From: Halicephalobus mephisto
Taxonomy: Eukaryota; Nematoda; Chromadorea; Rhabditida; Panagrolaimidae
Assembly (NCBI GenBank): GCA_009193035.1
Contig: SWDT01000049.1
Span: 124,001-188,000, forward strand
DNA: 64,000 nucleotides
Direction: 5' to 3'
This document shows, piece by piece, positions 12,138-22,820 of this stretch; the stretch's first letter is position 1, and each line of letters starts with the position of its first letter. The notes below the pieces were generated by a model that did not search any database, had not been told where the DNA came from, and saw only the letters and a list, made by a program, of their open reading frames with translations. A program made the position numbers and the translations under genes.

Positions 12138-13569
12138 TTAAATAGAGCCATTGGATGTGACTCTGACCATTGTTGATTCGTTCATTTCTCCTCGAGACAG
12201 TTGACCGTTCATATTTGAATAATTCTGCTGACTTAGTTGAGACAGATATCCCAAACCAGCATGTCGTCCAGAAGTTTGATTAATTGAATCTTTTCCATTA
12301 ACTTCAACGATCGTATTCACCGGATTGAATCCATTAATTGGAGTTTGGGGTGTCGAAGCCGCTGCGGTAGAATACATGAGTTTTGAATTAGTTTGTCTCT
12401 GCATTTTGAACTCAGCTGTCGACTGTGCTGGTCGTTGTTCCAGATCCTTGTACTCTAATGTCATTTCTTGAGGAATCTTCCTCCAACGTGTGGGATCAAA
12501 TACGTCATATGAACCTTTCTCATATTCTGCCGTCTGTTCCTTCACTCCGCCGTAAGCAGATCTGATTAGCCAGACATGCATCGTCTTGTGGTATCTCCAA
12601 TCCCTCATATAACTGAAATATTAAATTTATGTAATTTTATCATTACCCTCATATAACTGAAATATTCAATTTATGTAATTTTATCATTAAAAATTAGTTT
12701 TTTACGAAAATAATTTTGATGTAAATTTCTGTTTTTGAAACTAAAATAACTTGTGTGAGAATTTTTGATTTTATGCAAATTACTTTGTACTTTTACACAA
12801 TTTCATAATTAATGTTTTGGAACTATCTCCTAAATACGACTGGAAACTTCTAGGTTGAAATATATGAAGTATAATAGTTTCTATCCATCTTCAAGGACTA
12901 GTTGTTATGCCTTAACCCCTTGACAAACATTCAAAATGTCACAAAAATACCCAATCGGAAATGAGTTGTTTTGTTAAGCAAATTTTAAAACAAATAAACT
13001 TTAAACTTACAGTTCAGCAGCAGCGACCATCTGGTAAGCTTCGTTTGGACAATTATAGAAGAGGAAAAATAAGGTATCTTCTCCGAGTTTACTGATCTTG
13101 ATTGGAGGCAACTTGTCTTTGATGTGAAAACTGGTCCGGTACTCGTCGGGCACGGGACACTCGATATCCTGTGTTCTCGCTGGATGGTCGGAAAACGGAC
13201 CACCGAAGCTCTGATAGAGGTTCCTTCTGCAAAATTCATATATGAATTAGTTTTTTAAAGACGGAAAACTTACTCGGGAGAATTCAGATTCAGTCCGAGA
13301 TTAGTCAAATCGTGTCCAAGAGCTAACGTCACTAATCCTTGGGATTTGTCGATCGTCCTCAGAAAAGCCAAAACTCCGGCCATCCCGTATTGATCGTTCA
13401 ACATTCCCGGACGGATATTGGTGGATTTTCCGTTGGAAAAAGCCTGAATCCCGGGTTGGGGCGTCGGTTTCTTCGATTCATCCTCCTCAGGCGGACCGGT
13501 ATTTTCCTGAAATTTTACAAATAATAAAAAATTTGTTATTTTATATCTTACCAAAATAGAATGACCCAT
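12138..13569 (-). CDS. ntl-2: CCR4-NOT complex subunit NOT2 (CNOT2)
   Basis: Minus-strand exons 13552-13569 (or up to 13731), 13274-13506, 13011-13226 and 12138-12612 join in frame, about 313 residues from the short start. The order of motifs is that of CNOT2: PGMLNDQYGMAGVLAFLR, LALGHDLTNLGLNLNSPE, YQSFGGPFSDHP, DIECPVPDEY, IKDKLPPIKISKLGEDTLFFLFY, then DWRYHKTMHVWLIR in the NOT-box. NOT2 binds NOT3 and NOT1 and supports deadenylation and mRNA decay in the cytoplasm. Unusual points: the N-terminus is very short against vertebrate CNOT2, and about 85 Ser/Gln/Asn-rich residues extend past the NOT box. The start is uncertain: ATG 13569 or an in-frame ATG at 13731, which lies inside a duplicated block. 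The first intron from the 3' side has a tandemly duplicated acceptor (see repeat at 12602). Confidence 0.92.
12602..12689. repeat. 44-bp direct duplication spanning a splice acceptor
   Basis: Bases 12602-12645 and 12646-12689 are near-identical. The unit covers the first bases of the last ntl-2 exon (minus strand) and its upstream intron. The duplication makes a second copy of the TATTTCAG acceptor 44 bases upstream of the used one. Confidence 0.85.
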
Positions 13570-13840
13570 AGTAAAGCAAACAAAAAAGGAATATTCGAGA
13601 TACTCCGTTTCGAAAATTGAAGTAACCTTAGATTCGGCAATTTTACCGGGGCGAGTTGGACTGTCGCCGATCTCGCAACGAAGAAAATTGGAAAAATCGT
13701 TATCATATATGAAAATAAATTTTTTTATCATCTAACAGTAGGCGATTTTCCATATGGTAATTTTTATATTTTATTTTATATTATTTAAATGTTCATAAAA
13801 AAGAAACTTACATTTTGAACATTATACCTAATTTACAATA

Positions 13841-13990
13841 CACACAAAAAATGTAACTTTCGGTGAAATAACAAATTCAAATCGTCACTATTATGTTTTT
13901 TTCGTCACAAATACTAAATATCTATGAAAAATGTGACGATTGTGTTACATTTCGCAATTGTTACTAAATCAAAAATTGTGCTTTTTTGTG
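13841..13990. mobile_element. MITE family A (CACAAAAAA ends), copy 1
   Basis: A 150-base element bounded by TA on both sides. The two halves are imperfect inverted repeats: the left arm reads CACACAAAAAATGTAACTTT and the right arm ends TGTGCTTTTTTGTG. Inside, GTCACTATTATG and AAAATGTGACGATT face each other. No coding capacity; a non-autonomous Tc1/mariner-like element is the likely class from the TA flanks. Confidence 0.75.
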
Positions 13991-14064
13991 TATTGAAACT
14001 ATTTTGGGACAGTGACTAGAAAGCCATCATTTAAGTTCGAAATAGACACTATCCAAAGTCTTTA

Positions 14065-14216
14065 CACAAGAAATGTAACTTTCGGTGAAATAACAAATTC
14101 AAATCGTCACTATTATGTTTTTTTTTTATTATAAATACTAAATATCTATGAAAAATGTGACGATTGGGTCATATTTCGCAATTGTTACTAAACCAAAAGT
14201 TGTGCTTTTTTGTGTG
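14065..14216. mobile_element. MITE family A, copy 2
   Basis: Close relative of copy 1, same orientation, about 75 bases downstream (CACAAGAAATGTAACTTTCG ... TTGTGCTTTTTTGTGTG), flanked by TA. Confidence 0.75.
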
Positions 14217-14705
14217 TAAATATAATTAAAATAACAATTATCATATATGAAAATAAATTTTTTTATTATCTAATAATAGACGGTTTTCCATATGGTAATT
14301 TTTATATTTTATTTTATATTATTTAAATGTTCATAAAAAAACTTACATTTTAAAAATTATACCTAATTTACAGTAACTATAATTAAAATAATAATTATGT
14401 GAAAATAATCTTTTCTATTAGTTAAAATTAAACAACTTTTTTAAATGGTGATTTTTAAAATTTATTTTTCGCAATTTTTGTGTTCAAAAATACAAAATTA
14501 CAATTTAAGAATTACATAAATAATCAAATATTCATGAATTTAATTTATTTGGAAATATTTATGAAATTTCATTTTTTTAATTTCTTTTAATTTTTAAAAA
14601 AAATTAATTCTATTAACACCTGCAGGGCAATTTATGGTATTAAATGAGTTCTTATGAAATAAGTCAATCGTTGGTACAGTTACCTGAATATTTTGCTTTT
14701 TCTAA
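14217..14705. other. AT-rich upstream flank of the chemoreceptor gene
   Basis: Apart from the second copy of the duplicated block (14238-14372) this stretch is A/T-rich with no gene. It contains the 5' flank of the chemoreceptor. Confidence 0.4.
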
Positions 14706-15776
14706 ATGTCGGGCTCGATTCCGGACGATTATATTGTTAATGTTTCAGATATTATAAACTTGGAACAAGCTTATTTCGTCAGCCATTTCACCAATGTTGA
14801 AATTTTAATTAATACAATTTCGTCGATTTTTTATGCTTTTATTGTATTTTTTCACACACCTAAGGAAATGAAAAATTTTAAAAAATTAATGTTGTTTTAT
14901 ATTTTTAACATAATAATGGTCGATTTCTCTGCGATTTGCTTGAGATTTACTTTATTGATGCCGTTCAAAATTGCTTTTCCTTTAGGGATTTTAGGTCCTT
15001 TAAACGTTTGGCAATCACTTGTGGCTGCTTATTTCACAGTATTTGGTATAATGAACGGTGCCGGTGCATTACTGTCGATAGCGCTAGAAAGACATTTCGC
15101 AATAGCCCATATCATAGCCCCAGAACTATTGAAATACCGTAGGATATTTTATATAAGTATAATTTCTATTAATTTACTTCTATTACATGCTACTATGGTT
15201 GTTATAATTGTGATATTACCGCCAGAAGGAGAAGCAGCTAGAATACTAAGGAAACATGTCGAAGGCGCCGAGATTTTGTTAAATATCCAGGACTCTCTCT
15301 TGATGCCTCCAAAAATGGACCCGTTAATTTGGTTTATTTTTGTTATAGGATGTATCTATGTTGGTTCAGGATTACTGTGTGTCTGTTATCTCATTTACCA
15401 TAATTTTATATTTAGTACATCACTTAAAAACAGTTTTTCGAAGAAAACCAAAGAAGGATTATCAATTATGTTGATAGCTATTGTTATCCAAGGAGGAGTT
15501 ATTGTTTTATTTGCAATAATGCCCGTGGCTATTGGGATATTTTGCTTTACTTTTTTATCACATGTTTCGCAGACATTGTTGTTAAGTTGCGGATGTTTAG
15601 TGAGCATATATCCAACTATAGAAATCTGGTCTTCTTTGATTATCATCAAACCCTATAGAATGGCCATCATTAAATTGTGTACTTCCGGAAAAATTCGTTC
15701 AATGTCAACTAACAGTAAGAATTTCACGAATAGGGCAAATTTCGGACAACAATCCAATATGACTGGCGTTACTTAA
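14706..15776 (+). CDS. serpentine 7TM chemoreceptor, intronless
   Basis: A single uninterrupted frame of 356 residues with seven hydrophobic segments, starting near residues 30, 68, 105, 145, 208, 250 and 290. Landmarks are a polar-aromatic motif after TM3 (ALERHFAIAH, similar in place to the DRY/ERF region) and a KPYRMAIIKL stretch directly after TM7. Short soluble loops and this TM3/TM7 pattern fit nematode-specific serpentine receptors of chemosensory neurons. I cannot assign the sr- subfamily. The lack of any intron is odd because nearly all other genes in the window have several; the frame and composition are otherwise intact, so a retrocopy or an old intron-poor lineage is possible. MITE copies lie just upstream. 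Confidence 0.75.
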   Translation: MSGSIPDDYIVNVSDIINLEQAYFVSHFTNVEILINTISSIFYAFIVFFHTPKEMKNFKKLMLFYIFNIIMVDFSAICLRFTLLMPFKIAFPLGILGPLNVWQSLVAAYFTVFGIMNGAGALLSIALERHFAIAHIIAPELLKYRRIFYISIISINLLLLHATMVVIIVILPPEGEAARILRKHVEGAEILLNIQDSLLMPPKMDPLIWFIFVIGCIYVGSGLLCVCYLIYHNFIFSTSLKNSFSKKTKEGLSIMLIAIVIQGGVIVLFAIMPVAIGIFCFTFLSHVSQTLLLSCGCLVSIYPTIEIWSSLIIIKPYRMAIIKLCTSGKIRSMSTNSKNFTNRANFGQQSNMTGVT

Positions 15777-15972
15777 TATCTTAAGTGGATATTTTTTGAT
15801 TATTATAATAGCTTAACAAATTTAATGTAGTACATAAAAAATAAATTTCTTCATATTATATAAATTTGTTTCGAGAAATAAATTTTTTCATTAACAATTG
15901 ACCATAATTCTCAATTTTTTCCTGAGTTTTCAGAATTGTTATGACATACACAATTCAATCAACGAATCAATG

Positions 15973-16269
15973 GAATATAGTAGACAAAAGGATAAATATA
16001 GTAAACAAAGTGATAAATATAGTAAATGAAAGGAAAAATATAGTAAACGAAATGATAAATATAATAGACAAAAGGATAAATATAGTAAACGAAATGATAA
16101 ATATAATAGATAAAATGATAAATATAATAGACAAAAGGATAAATATAGTAAACGAAATGATAAATATAGTAGATAAAATGATAAATATAATAGACAAAAG
16201 GATAAATATAGTAAACGAAATGATAAATATAATAGACAAAATGATAAATATAGTAAACGACATGATAAA
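15973..16269. repeat. 21-bp minisatellite
   Basis: About 14 units of the type GATAAATATAGTAAACGAAAT. Because the unit is a multiple of three and has few stops, it makes open frames on both strands (heptads such as INIVNEM on plus). No start context, splice signals or homology support translation. Confidence 0.9.
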
Positions 16270-17040
16270 TAACGAATTGATCAGAGGAATCTTTTGTACA
16301 GTATGCCTCAAACGGTTGTATCTTTATATTATAACTCACTTCAAAGTCATTTCATTAGGATCAAATTTTATGATTATTAAGAATTTTTTGAGATCTGATT
16401 TAAGCTCTCTTTCATTTGCTCAAGTCTTTGGTTTCAAAAATTACGACGCAGAAGATAAATTTCTCCGTAATAAAAATTTCTAAAACTTGTGCTACGTATA
16501 ACTCATTTCTGAAAAAATATAAAAATAATTCTAGTGACTTTCTCAGAACACCTACGCTTAAAGTCACCTCTAGTTTTAATTACAAGTTTCCAGATGCATT
16601 TTCTTAATTTTTATGAATTTTGAAGTTAGAATCTAAAAGTCATAATTTTTTGAATTTTTCTTTAATAAAAAATTCCGAAGTCATGGTAGGGACTTCTAAG
16701 CGGTACCAACAGACAAGAACTAATGGTCTATTGGTTTCTCGTATTCAAAATTTTTTAAACTTTGAGTTTTTAAACTTTTGCATCTTGTCATGTTAACTTA
16801 AAGATCACATGAAATTGAATTCGGTGTTCTTTTTTTATTTTATATTTATTTCTTTAGAATGGTTCTGTTCTTCGTTTACTTTCATACATACTTCTAATTT
16901 TGGTTTGAATTCGAATACCCAAGAAATGCAAAATGGGGGTGTCAGCAAAGACTAAGTTTCATGTAGTCATTTTCACAGTTCATTCAGTTTTTGACACTGT
17001 TGTTCGATCGGACACCCATCCTTAATGGGAAACGCAACCA

Positions 17041-17160
17041 ACCGGGAATGCTCGGTCCCGAACGGATTGCCTTAACTTCAATAAGAAACGCTTGGTCCCG
17101 AACGGATTGCCTTAACATTAATAAGGAGTACTTGGTCCCGAACGGATTGCCTTAGCACCG
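17041..17160. repeat. 40-bp tandem triple repeat
   Basis: Three units, each containing GGTCCCGAACGGATTGCCTT, starting at 17053, 17093 and 17133. GC content is well above the surroundings, so it was probably part of an inserted element. Confidence 0.85.
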
Positions 17161-17374
17161 ACAAGAGGACATACAGTTCCTCTTGGTGGGAAGTTGAGTT
17201 GGTTGTTTATATCGATTTCGACATAGTGTTTCTTTGTACTGTGCCTAAGGCATTTATTTGATAAACATTTTCTATATTATTTTCCCTCCTCATCTAGACG
17301 TGGGTCACTCGGCGTGATAAATCCAACAACGGTGATCGGTGAAAGGAATTTTTCCGAAGCATCTATGACTACAG

Positions 17375-17540
17375 TTTGTAATTGTTCATGGGCGTGCTTG
17401 TGCGGCCAATTTGTCCTTTGAATAAGTAACTGTGATCTTAACACAAATGTTTGTGTCAGCTGCTTTTTTATATATGAAGTTGAATTCCTAGTTGTTCCTT
17501 GTTTCCTATTATCCTATCTTATTTGTAATACATAAGTTAC
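17375..17540. mobile_element. degenerate LTR-like repeat, copy 1
   Basis: Shares blocks in order with 27455-27640: GTTCATGG.CGT, TGCGGCCAA, CTTTGAATAA, TATATGAA and a closing CATAA.TTAC stretch. A dispersed retroelement LTR is the likely source but no coding region remains next to it. Confidence 0.45.
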
Positions 17541-17710
17541 AAACAAGGTTTCCCGTACAAGGACAAATAGTAATCTACAGGATTAAAGTCAGGAGATGTT
17601 GGTGGTCATCATTCCTCATTGATGAATTCCATTTAAAATTCTTTAAGACCTTTAACGTTGCTTATTGCACAGCAGATCCCACTCTGTTGAAAAACAAGTT
17701 TTTCTTAATG
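17520..17710 (-). pseudogene. Tc1/mariner transposase remnant
   Basis: Read on the minus strand, pieces of a DDE/D transposase are visible out of frame with each other: FQQSGICCA near 17690-17670 resembles the second catalytic block (FQQDxA), and PPTSPDFNPVDYY near 17607-17566 is the third block (SPDLNPxD). Frameshifts and stops separate them. The plus-strand frame over the same bases (17492-17821) is a shadow. Confidence 0.6.
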
Positions 17711-17808
17711 AAATCAATGAGAATAATGAAGAAAAAGCAAATTAATAAAGATTCGTCGATGACACTCTTCATCGGGTTTTTCTCTCCTCGTCGAAGATTT
17801 CCATGTGG

Positions 17809-18083
17809 ACTGATCCGTTAGTAAAAAAGACACCGAACTATTAGATTTTTAGAGTTCTAACTTTTAGGCAGAGTAAGCCTGAAACGGAAATTTCTGAAAT
17901 TAAACTAAAAAACTTAAATTATTCAGAATGTTCCTGTTAAAATAACTGATCCGTTAGTAAAAAAGACACCGAATTATTAGATTTTTAGAGTTCTAACTTT
18001 TAGGTAAAGTAAGCCTGAAACGAAAATTTCTGAAATTAAACTAAAAAACTTAAATTTTTCAGAATGTTCCTGTTAAAATAAAT
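17809..18083. repeat. 139-bp tandem duplication
   Basis: Two adjacent copies start with CTGATCCGTTAGTAAAAAAG at about 17809 and 17948 and differ at only a few bases, so the duplication is recent. Confidence 0.9.
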
Positions 18084-18441
18084 GCAGCTGACTTGTAGAA
18101 AATTAACATTAGATATAATGAAAATGTTCAGGTTCGAAAATATTGTTTTTTTACTAAATCATTCCAGAATTCTCGTCGTATATCTTAACTAAGATTAATT
18201 GTTCTTTATTACTCTGCTCTCAAGGCATGATTATCATAAAATTGTTATAGTAATTTTTATGGAGTTCAATGTTGTTTGGTGTTTGATTTTTTTTATCTAA
18301 AAATAAACATTTTTTAATTCAAAAAACACTTCCATAAGTGCGGGAACACGAAAGATCCAAGATTCTGTGTCAAAGTTGTGCTCTAATCGATTCGATATAA
18401 AGAATTGCGAAAATTGTGTCTTGTGTAGTCTACAACCAACA

Positions 18442-18914
18442 ATGACGAAATCGAATATCATCCACAAATTAGGTCCTGGAGAGATTTTGCTGAGCTGCGG
18501 GATCTGTATCTACTTAGTTTTCAAGTATTTTTCGACTTTCGTAGCTTCTGGAATCTTGATCGGTCTTTTTGGAGCTTTATATTTGTAAGTGATTTAATAA
18601 TTATAAAATAACTTGTTATTTAACAATAATAATAATATTTTTTTTACACTTTTGTAATTCAATTTTAAAATTATCAAATATAATCAATTTTGTAGATGTA
18701 AAATAAAATCGAAAATTAACTTTTTTGTTTTGCGGAATTTGTTTTTTGAACTATATCGACACCAACAAAAACAAATCCTAACAAAATATATTTTCGTTGG
18801 ATTTTTGTAAAATTTCCGAAATACTCAAATATTTATCTTTATTGAACTTTAATATTTTTGGGATTTGTTAGATCGTATCTAGGGATTCCGGATCAGCGTG
18901 TAGATGAAAAATAA
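18442..18914 (+). CDS. small two-helix membrane protein, hypothetical
   Basis: Exons 18442-18584 and 18872-18914 join in frame across a GTAAGT donor and a TTTGTTAG acceptor to give 61 residues. Two hydrophobic stretches (ILLSCGICIYLVF and FVASGILIGLFGALYLSYL) leave short hydrophilic ends and a tail ...DQRVDEK. The stop TAA is followed at once by AATAAA-like sequence. I recognise no family. Good splice sites and exact framing favour a real gene, but the protein is too short to be sure. Confidence 0.5.
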
Positions 18915-18973
18915 ATATGTAAAATAACTTTATAGAGCCGAAGACACGAGATAAATTACAACTCTACAAAATT

Positions 18974-19103
18974 ATTGCGCAATCCTAAAATTGCCACCAA
19001 TCCATAATTGTACTTCTTCGGTCCTCAGGATATTTCCCTTCGGGACCAAAGTTACACAAGCTGCCAATCAAATAGATAGTGTCCGATCCAACAGAATTCT
19101 ATA
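18974..19103 (-). other. orphan coding-like exon on the minus strand
   Basis: On the minus strand an acceptor-like GATTTTATAG near 19103 is followed by an open frame reading SVGSDTIYLIGSLCNFG, then PEGKYPEDRRSTIMDWWQF and a stop. Composition and residue mix look coding. No matching upstream minus-strand exon is seen: the P450 gene occupies that space on the other strand. It may be a fragment of a lost gene. Confidence 0.3.
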
Positions 19104-19336
19104 AAATCATTTAGAATTTCGTAAAGGTTTCTAGAATCTAAAATATTACATCAATTTTTGGAACTTCCTAGAATTAGTGGTTTCTAAAATTTTACAGAAA
19201 TTTTCAAAATCTTATGAAGTTTTGGAGCTTTCTAGGATCTCATGTAAACTCTTAAAACAAAACCATGCACAGATTTGGAATTGATGTCTTAATTCTAGAA
19301 TTTCCTACAAAATTTTGAAAATCGATATAGAAAAAA

Positions 19337-21164
19337 ATGTATAAATTATTGTTTTTAATTTTTACTATAATGTGGTTTTACAGTTACTTGGACAAGGCCA
19401 ATGAATACTGGCACAGAAAAGGAGTGCCGGGTCCCAAAGGGAACTTCCTCTACGGCAGCTTGTTGAGTCTCTTCAAATCCGTTCATGAATTCGACAAGAA
19501 AAACGTCCAGAAGTACGGTAAAGTATTCGGAGCTGTCCTGAGTGGGATCCCGGATCTACAGGTCCAGGACCCAGATGTCTTGAAAGAGGTCCTGATCAAG
19601 AACTTTGATGCTTTTCCTGACAGACATGACTTCGGCATGAACGTCAAGGACAATCTCAGGTCTTCAGTTCTCACAGTGAAGAAGGGAGATGACTGGCGGA
19701 GAATCCGACATCGAATCACTCCTGCCTTCACTTCTGGGAAAATGAAGAAGTTACTGCCGGCGATGAACCTCTGCTCCAATGAGTTCGTCAAGTACCTGGA
19801 GAAGTTCGCAGAAGACGGCACTGATGTTCCTCTGAAGGAGTAAGTTGGACATTATCGGAAATGCGACATTTGCAAGGCCATTGAATCAGAACGGTCTCAA
19901 TTCAAATGTTTCAAATCTTGTACTTTTCGAGTTCGATGTTCTGTGATGTTGATCTTGCATTAGTTTGAATTCTAACTCCTAAAGTTTTAATTAGTAGGAC
20001 GGATTAGAATTCAATAGGTTTTTCTTCCGGTTGATTAAGGTCAAAACAGATGATCTTTAAACTATCTAAAAGCTTTGCAGTACTTTCTCAAAGTTGACGA
20101 TGAACATCATCGGAAGAACAGTGTTCGCCGCTGATTTGAACAGTTTTGACGAAAGTGAAAAATCGCCCTTTCTTCACTATGCCCAGAGGCTGTTCGCTGT
20201 CAAGCTGACGGATCCAGCCATCTTGTTCATGGGTAAGGAGTTGTACTTTTGTCGTTCTACATTCAGCGTTTCTCTAGTGACTTTCCCGAACTTTTTCAAA
20301 CTCTACACTCTCTTGACCGGGAAAATGCCCATCCAAAGCGACGTTTTTGAATACTTCAGGACTTCACTGACAGAAATCATGGACCGGAGACTCAAGGACC
20401 CCGAAGCCCCCCAGAAGTACAACGACGCCTTCCAACTTCTGCTAAATGCCCTTGACGACAACGAAAAACCCCAAATCACTGCGGAAGACGCAGACATCAT
20501 CTCAGACACCGTATCCAGCACAAAGGAAAGGAAGACGCTGTCGAAAATAGAGATCATCGGACAACTGTTCATCTTCCTCATTGCCGGATATGAAACCACA
20601 GCTTCGACTCTCCACTTTCTCTGCTACGTCCTTTCCCAGAAGCCGGATATCCAGGAAAAACTCAGAGACGAGATTCTGGAGGTCCTGGACGGAAGGGAAT
20701 CAGTCGACTACGAGGACATGTCGAAGTTACAGTACCTCAACCAAGTCATGTGCGAGACTCTAAGAATGTATCCCCCGGCGGTGCGGATGAATAGGAGGTG
20801 CCAGAAGGACATACAAGTCAACGGCATTGAAATAGAGAAGGGAACGGCGGTAAGTTTCGACATCTACAACATCCACCATGACCCTGACCTTTATCCCGAC
20901 CCTTCCGAGTTCGATCCAGAACGGTTCTCCCCTGAGAACAAGGCGGCCAGACACCCGATGGCCTTCGTGCCTTTCGGGGCTGGACCCAGAATCTGTCTTG
21001 GCATGAGGTTCGCGGAGTTCGAAATGAGAGTGGCTGTTGCTGATCTGATCAAGAACTACCGTTTCCTGCCGAGTGAAGGAATGCCAGGACTTCCTGTTCC
21101 AGTCCAGAGCAGCAATTTTTTAAAACCAACAGTTGAACTCAAATGCAAAGTTGAGAAAATCTGA
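19337..21164 (+). CDS. cytochrome P450, microsomal clan-3-like
   Basis: Two exons (19337-19839 and 20081-21164) give 528 residues. The N-terminus is a membrane anchor (LLFLIFTIMWFYSYL) followed by the proline hinge GVPGPKGNFLYG. All P450 landmarks are present: C-helix WRRIRHRITPAF, I-helix AGYETTAS (oxygen activation), K-helix ETLR, PERF, and the heme-binding loop FGAGPRICLG with axial Cys473. These enzymes use O2 and NADPH-P450 reductase electrons at the endoplasmic reticulum to oxidise lipids or xenobiotics. The anchor, I-helix and heme-loop style resemble CYP3/CYP13/CYP25-type animal P450s; I do not claim the subfamily. Codon use is markedly GC-richer (many CTC, AAG, GAC) than neighbouring genes and there is only one intron, suggesting strong expression. 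Confidence 0.95.
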
Positions 21165-21576
21165 TCTTTAGACATGAAAATAATATTGTATAGAAAGAAT
21201 CGTGTGCAATTAAATCTTTTTGGGACTACATCTGAGTAGAACTAATGTCGACTGTTTCTTAGTTTCTTAAACAACAACTATCTCAAGTGTTCTTGTCGAA
21301 ATAAAGTATTTTTTAAAATTAATGTTCCGGAAATAACCGCACCCAGAAAATAAACTATGATCTTGATATCAACTGGGAATTTTGTATTTTCAAAGTTGTT
21401 TCCAATATCCACGATGTTTCATTTATGAGCTTTCAAAGTTGTACTTTAGAGTCACTGGTTTTGAACACCTACTTGCCTAATGAATTTAGAAACTAATATT
21501 TTCGTTAATTGCTGAATGCTGGATTTGGGTTCTTTTCAAATGTCCGTTAATCGAGTATTACAGTACTGAAACATCT
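21165..21576. other. convergent intergenic region P450 / acid phosphatase
   Basis: About 410 bases holding the two 3' UTRs. AATAAA-type signals occur near 21299 on plus. No gene seen. Confidence 0.4.
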
Positions 21577-22820
21577 TTACTTAATGTCATGACTTTTGCA
21601 AACTCGTACCTCGTCGAAATTCTCCGGCGGTCTGTACTTGTCAGACCTTTTGGCAAAATGGTCCAAGCTGCATCCATCTACTGTGAACTTACAGCCACTG
21701 ATATTTCTGGAGACATCGATGAAACTTGGATTCTCTTTCCTCCAATAGAGAACCTTCACGTATGGTTCCATGTCGTCATTTAGCCAAAGTTCAATCGTGT
21801 AGGCGTTTGCAGGACCTGGAGCTACGTTTCTATCGAAATCTATGTATTGAAAGTCCATCATAGCCGAAAAAACAGCAAGTACCATATCATGAGCAGAGTA
21901 AGCATAATACTTCAAATCCTTTATCTCCGGATATTTCGATGGGTCGAGGAAGTTTTCGTATTTCTGCTGCATCCGAGTGATTATCTCCCATAGTAACCTC
22001 CCTCCGATCACTGTTGGAATCTCTGTCCTCATGTTGTGGCCTTTGAATGGAGCCATGTTCCAGCCGAATCGGAAGTTATATAATTCGGCGATGTACTCTT
22101 TACACTGGGGAAGTATCCCTTTCTGCCATGTCAGCAGGAGATTATTGCTGTCTTCTGTGATGATGACGTCACAGACCATAGGAGCGTTACTGGAATTAGT
22201 TACTATTTTTCCTGCGTGTTTTGAAAGAAATTTCACAAGAGGTTGGGACACATTTTCGAATTCTTGGAATTCTGGAGTCTGTTCAGCGAGAGTTTGATAG
22301 TCTCTAGCGAGAGGACAAGCTCTGCGGTTCATCAACTAGAATATGTTTTACTTATTTATTGTAATCTCTTCCTCACCGAATCAGTTCCCCAAGGCTCAGA
22401 ATGGACAGGAATAGGCGTCCAGTAACTTGGCCATTGCCAGTTGTAGGGATAATCCATCCCTGCAAACCCTTCAGCGAAGTAGAATCCAACCATGTTTGCC
22501 ATCGCGGAAACTATAGCCCTGTTGGTGCCGGAACTTCTTATGTAGATCTCCTTAGATTTGTATCGACGAGAAACCAACTTGTTCTCAATCATGAACCTCT
22601 GCTTCAGTTTCTGTCCCAACTTGACGTGTTCATCCATCCCTAAGGGCGTCAACTCCCCTCCAGGACCTGGAATCCAAAAGTCCTCCTTGTAAGGAGTACT
22701 CGGGTAAAACTCAAGCGGCGATCTCGTTCCATGTCTCCAGAGAGCATGAACGAATATCAGCTGTTTCGCGTTCACCAGCCGAGCAATGAACCCGAGAACA
22801 ATGTACCTAAATAAAATCAT
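21577..22820 (-). CDS. secreted histidine acid phosphatase
   Basis: Two minus-strand exons (22377-22820 and 21577-22335) give 400 residues. A signal peptide (MILFRYIVLGFIARLVNA) precedes the catalytic motif WRHGTRSP, in which His30 is the expected nucleophile and Arg29 binds phosphate. The second catalytic motif SAHD (His297-Asp298, Asp as proton donor) is present, as are several Cys that probably form disulfides. The family (prostatic/lysosomal acid phosphatase type) hydrolyses phosphate monoesters in lysosomes, gut lumen or outside the cell; nematodes have many pho- paralogues. An in-frame ATG at 22922 would add 34 residues before the signal peptide and is less likely. A possible acceptor (TTTATTTAG) just inside the coding start hints at an alternative upstream exon. 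Confidence 0.92.

Larger units (their letters stand above)
13702..14375. repeat. duplicated about 135-bp block flanking two MITE copies
   Basis: Bases 13702-13838 and 14238-14372 share the same sequence with few changes (CATATATGAAAATAAATT...CCATATGGTAATTTTTATAT...). Each lies next to a copy of the CACAAAAAA-ended MITE. The left copy includes the possible upstream start codon of ntl-2 at 13731. Confidence 0.75.
15777..18441. other. long repeat-rich intergenic region
   Basis: Holds a 21-bp minisatellite, a 40-bp triple repeat, a degenerate LTR-like block, a Tc1/mariner transposase remnant and a 139-bp tandem duplication, listed separately. Between about 16310 and 16980 I see only AT-rich sequence without a gene. 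Confidence 0.5.

Noticed and set aside
15941..16483. 180-codon plus-strand frame with repeated INIVNEM heptads, and two minus-strand frames over the same bases
   Set aside because: All three come from a 21-bp minisatellite that happens to lack stops; no splice signals, start context or homology.
17492..17821. 109-codon plus-strand frame
   Set aside because: It is the antisense shadow of a decayed Tc1/mariner transposase.
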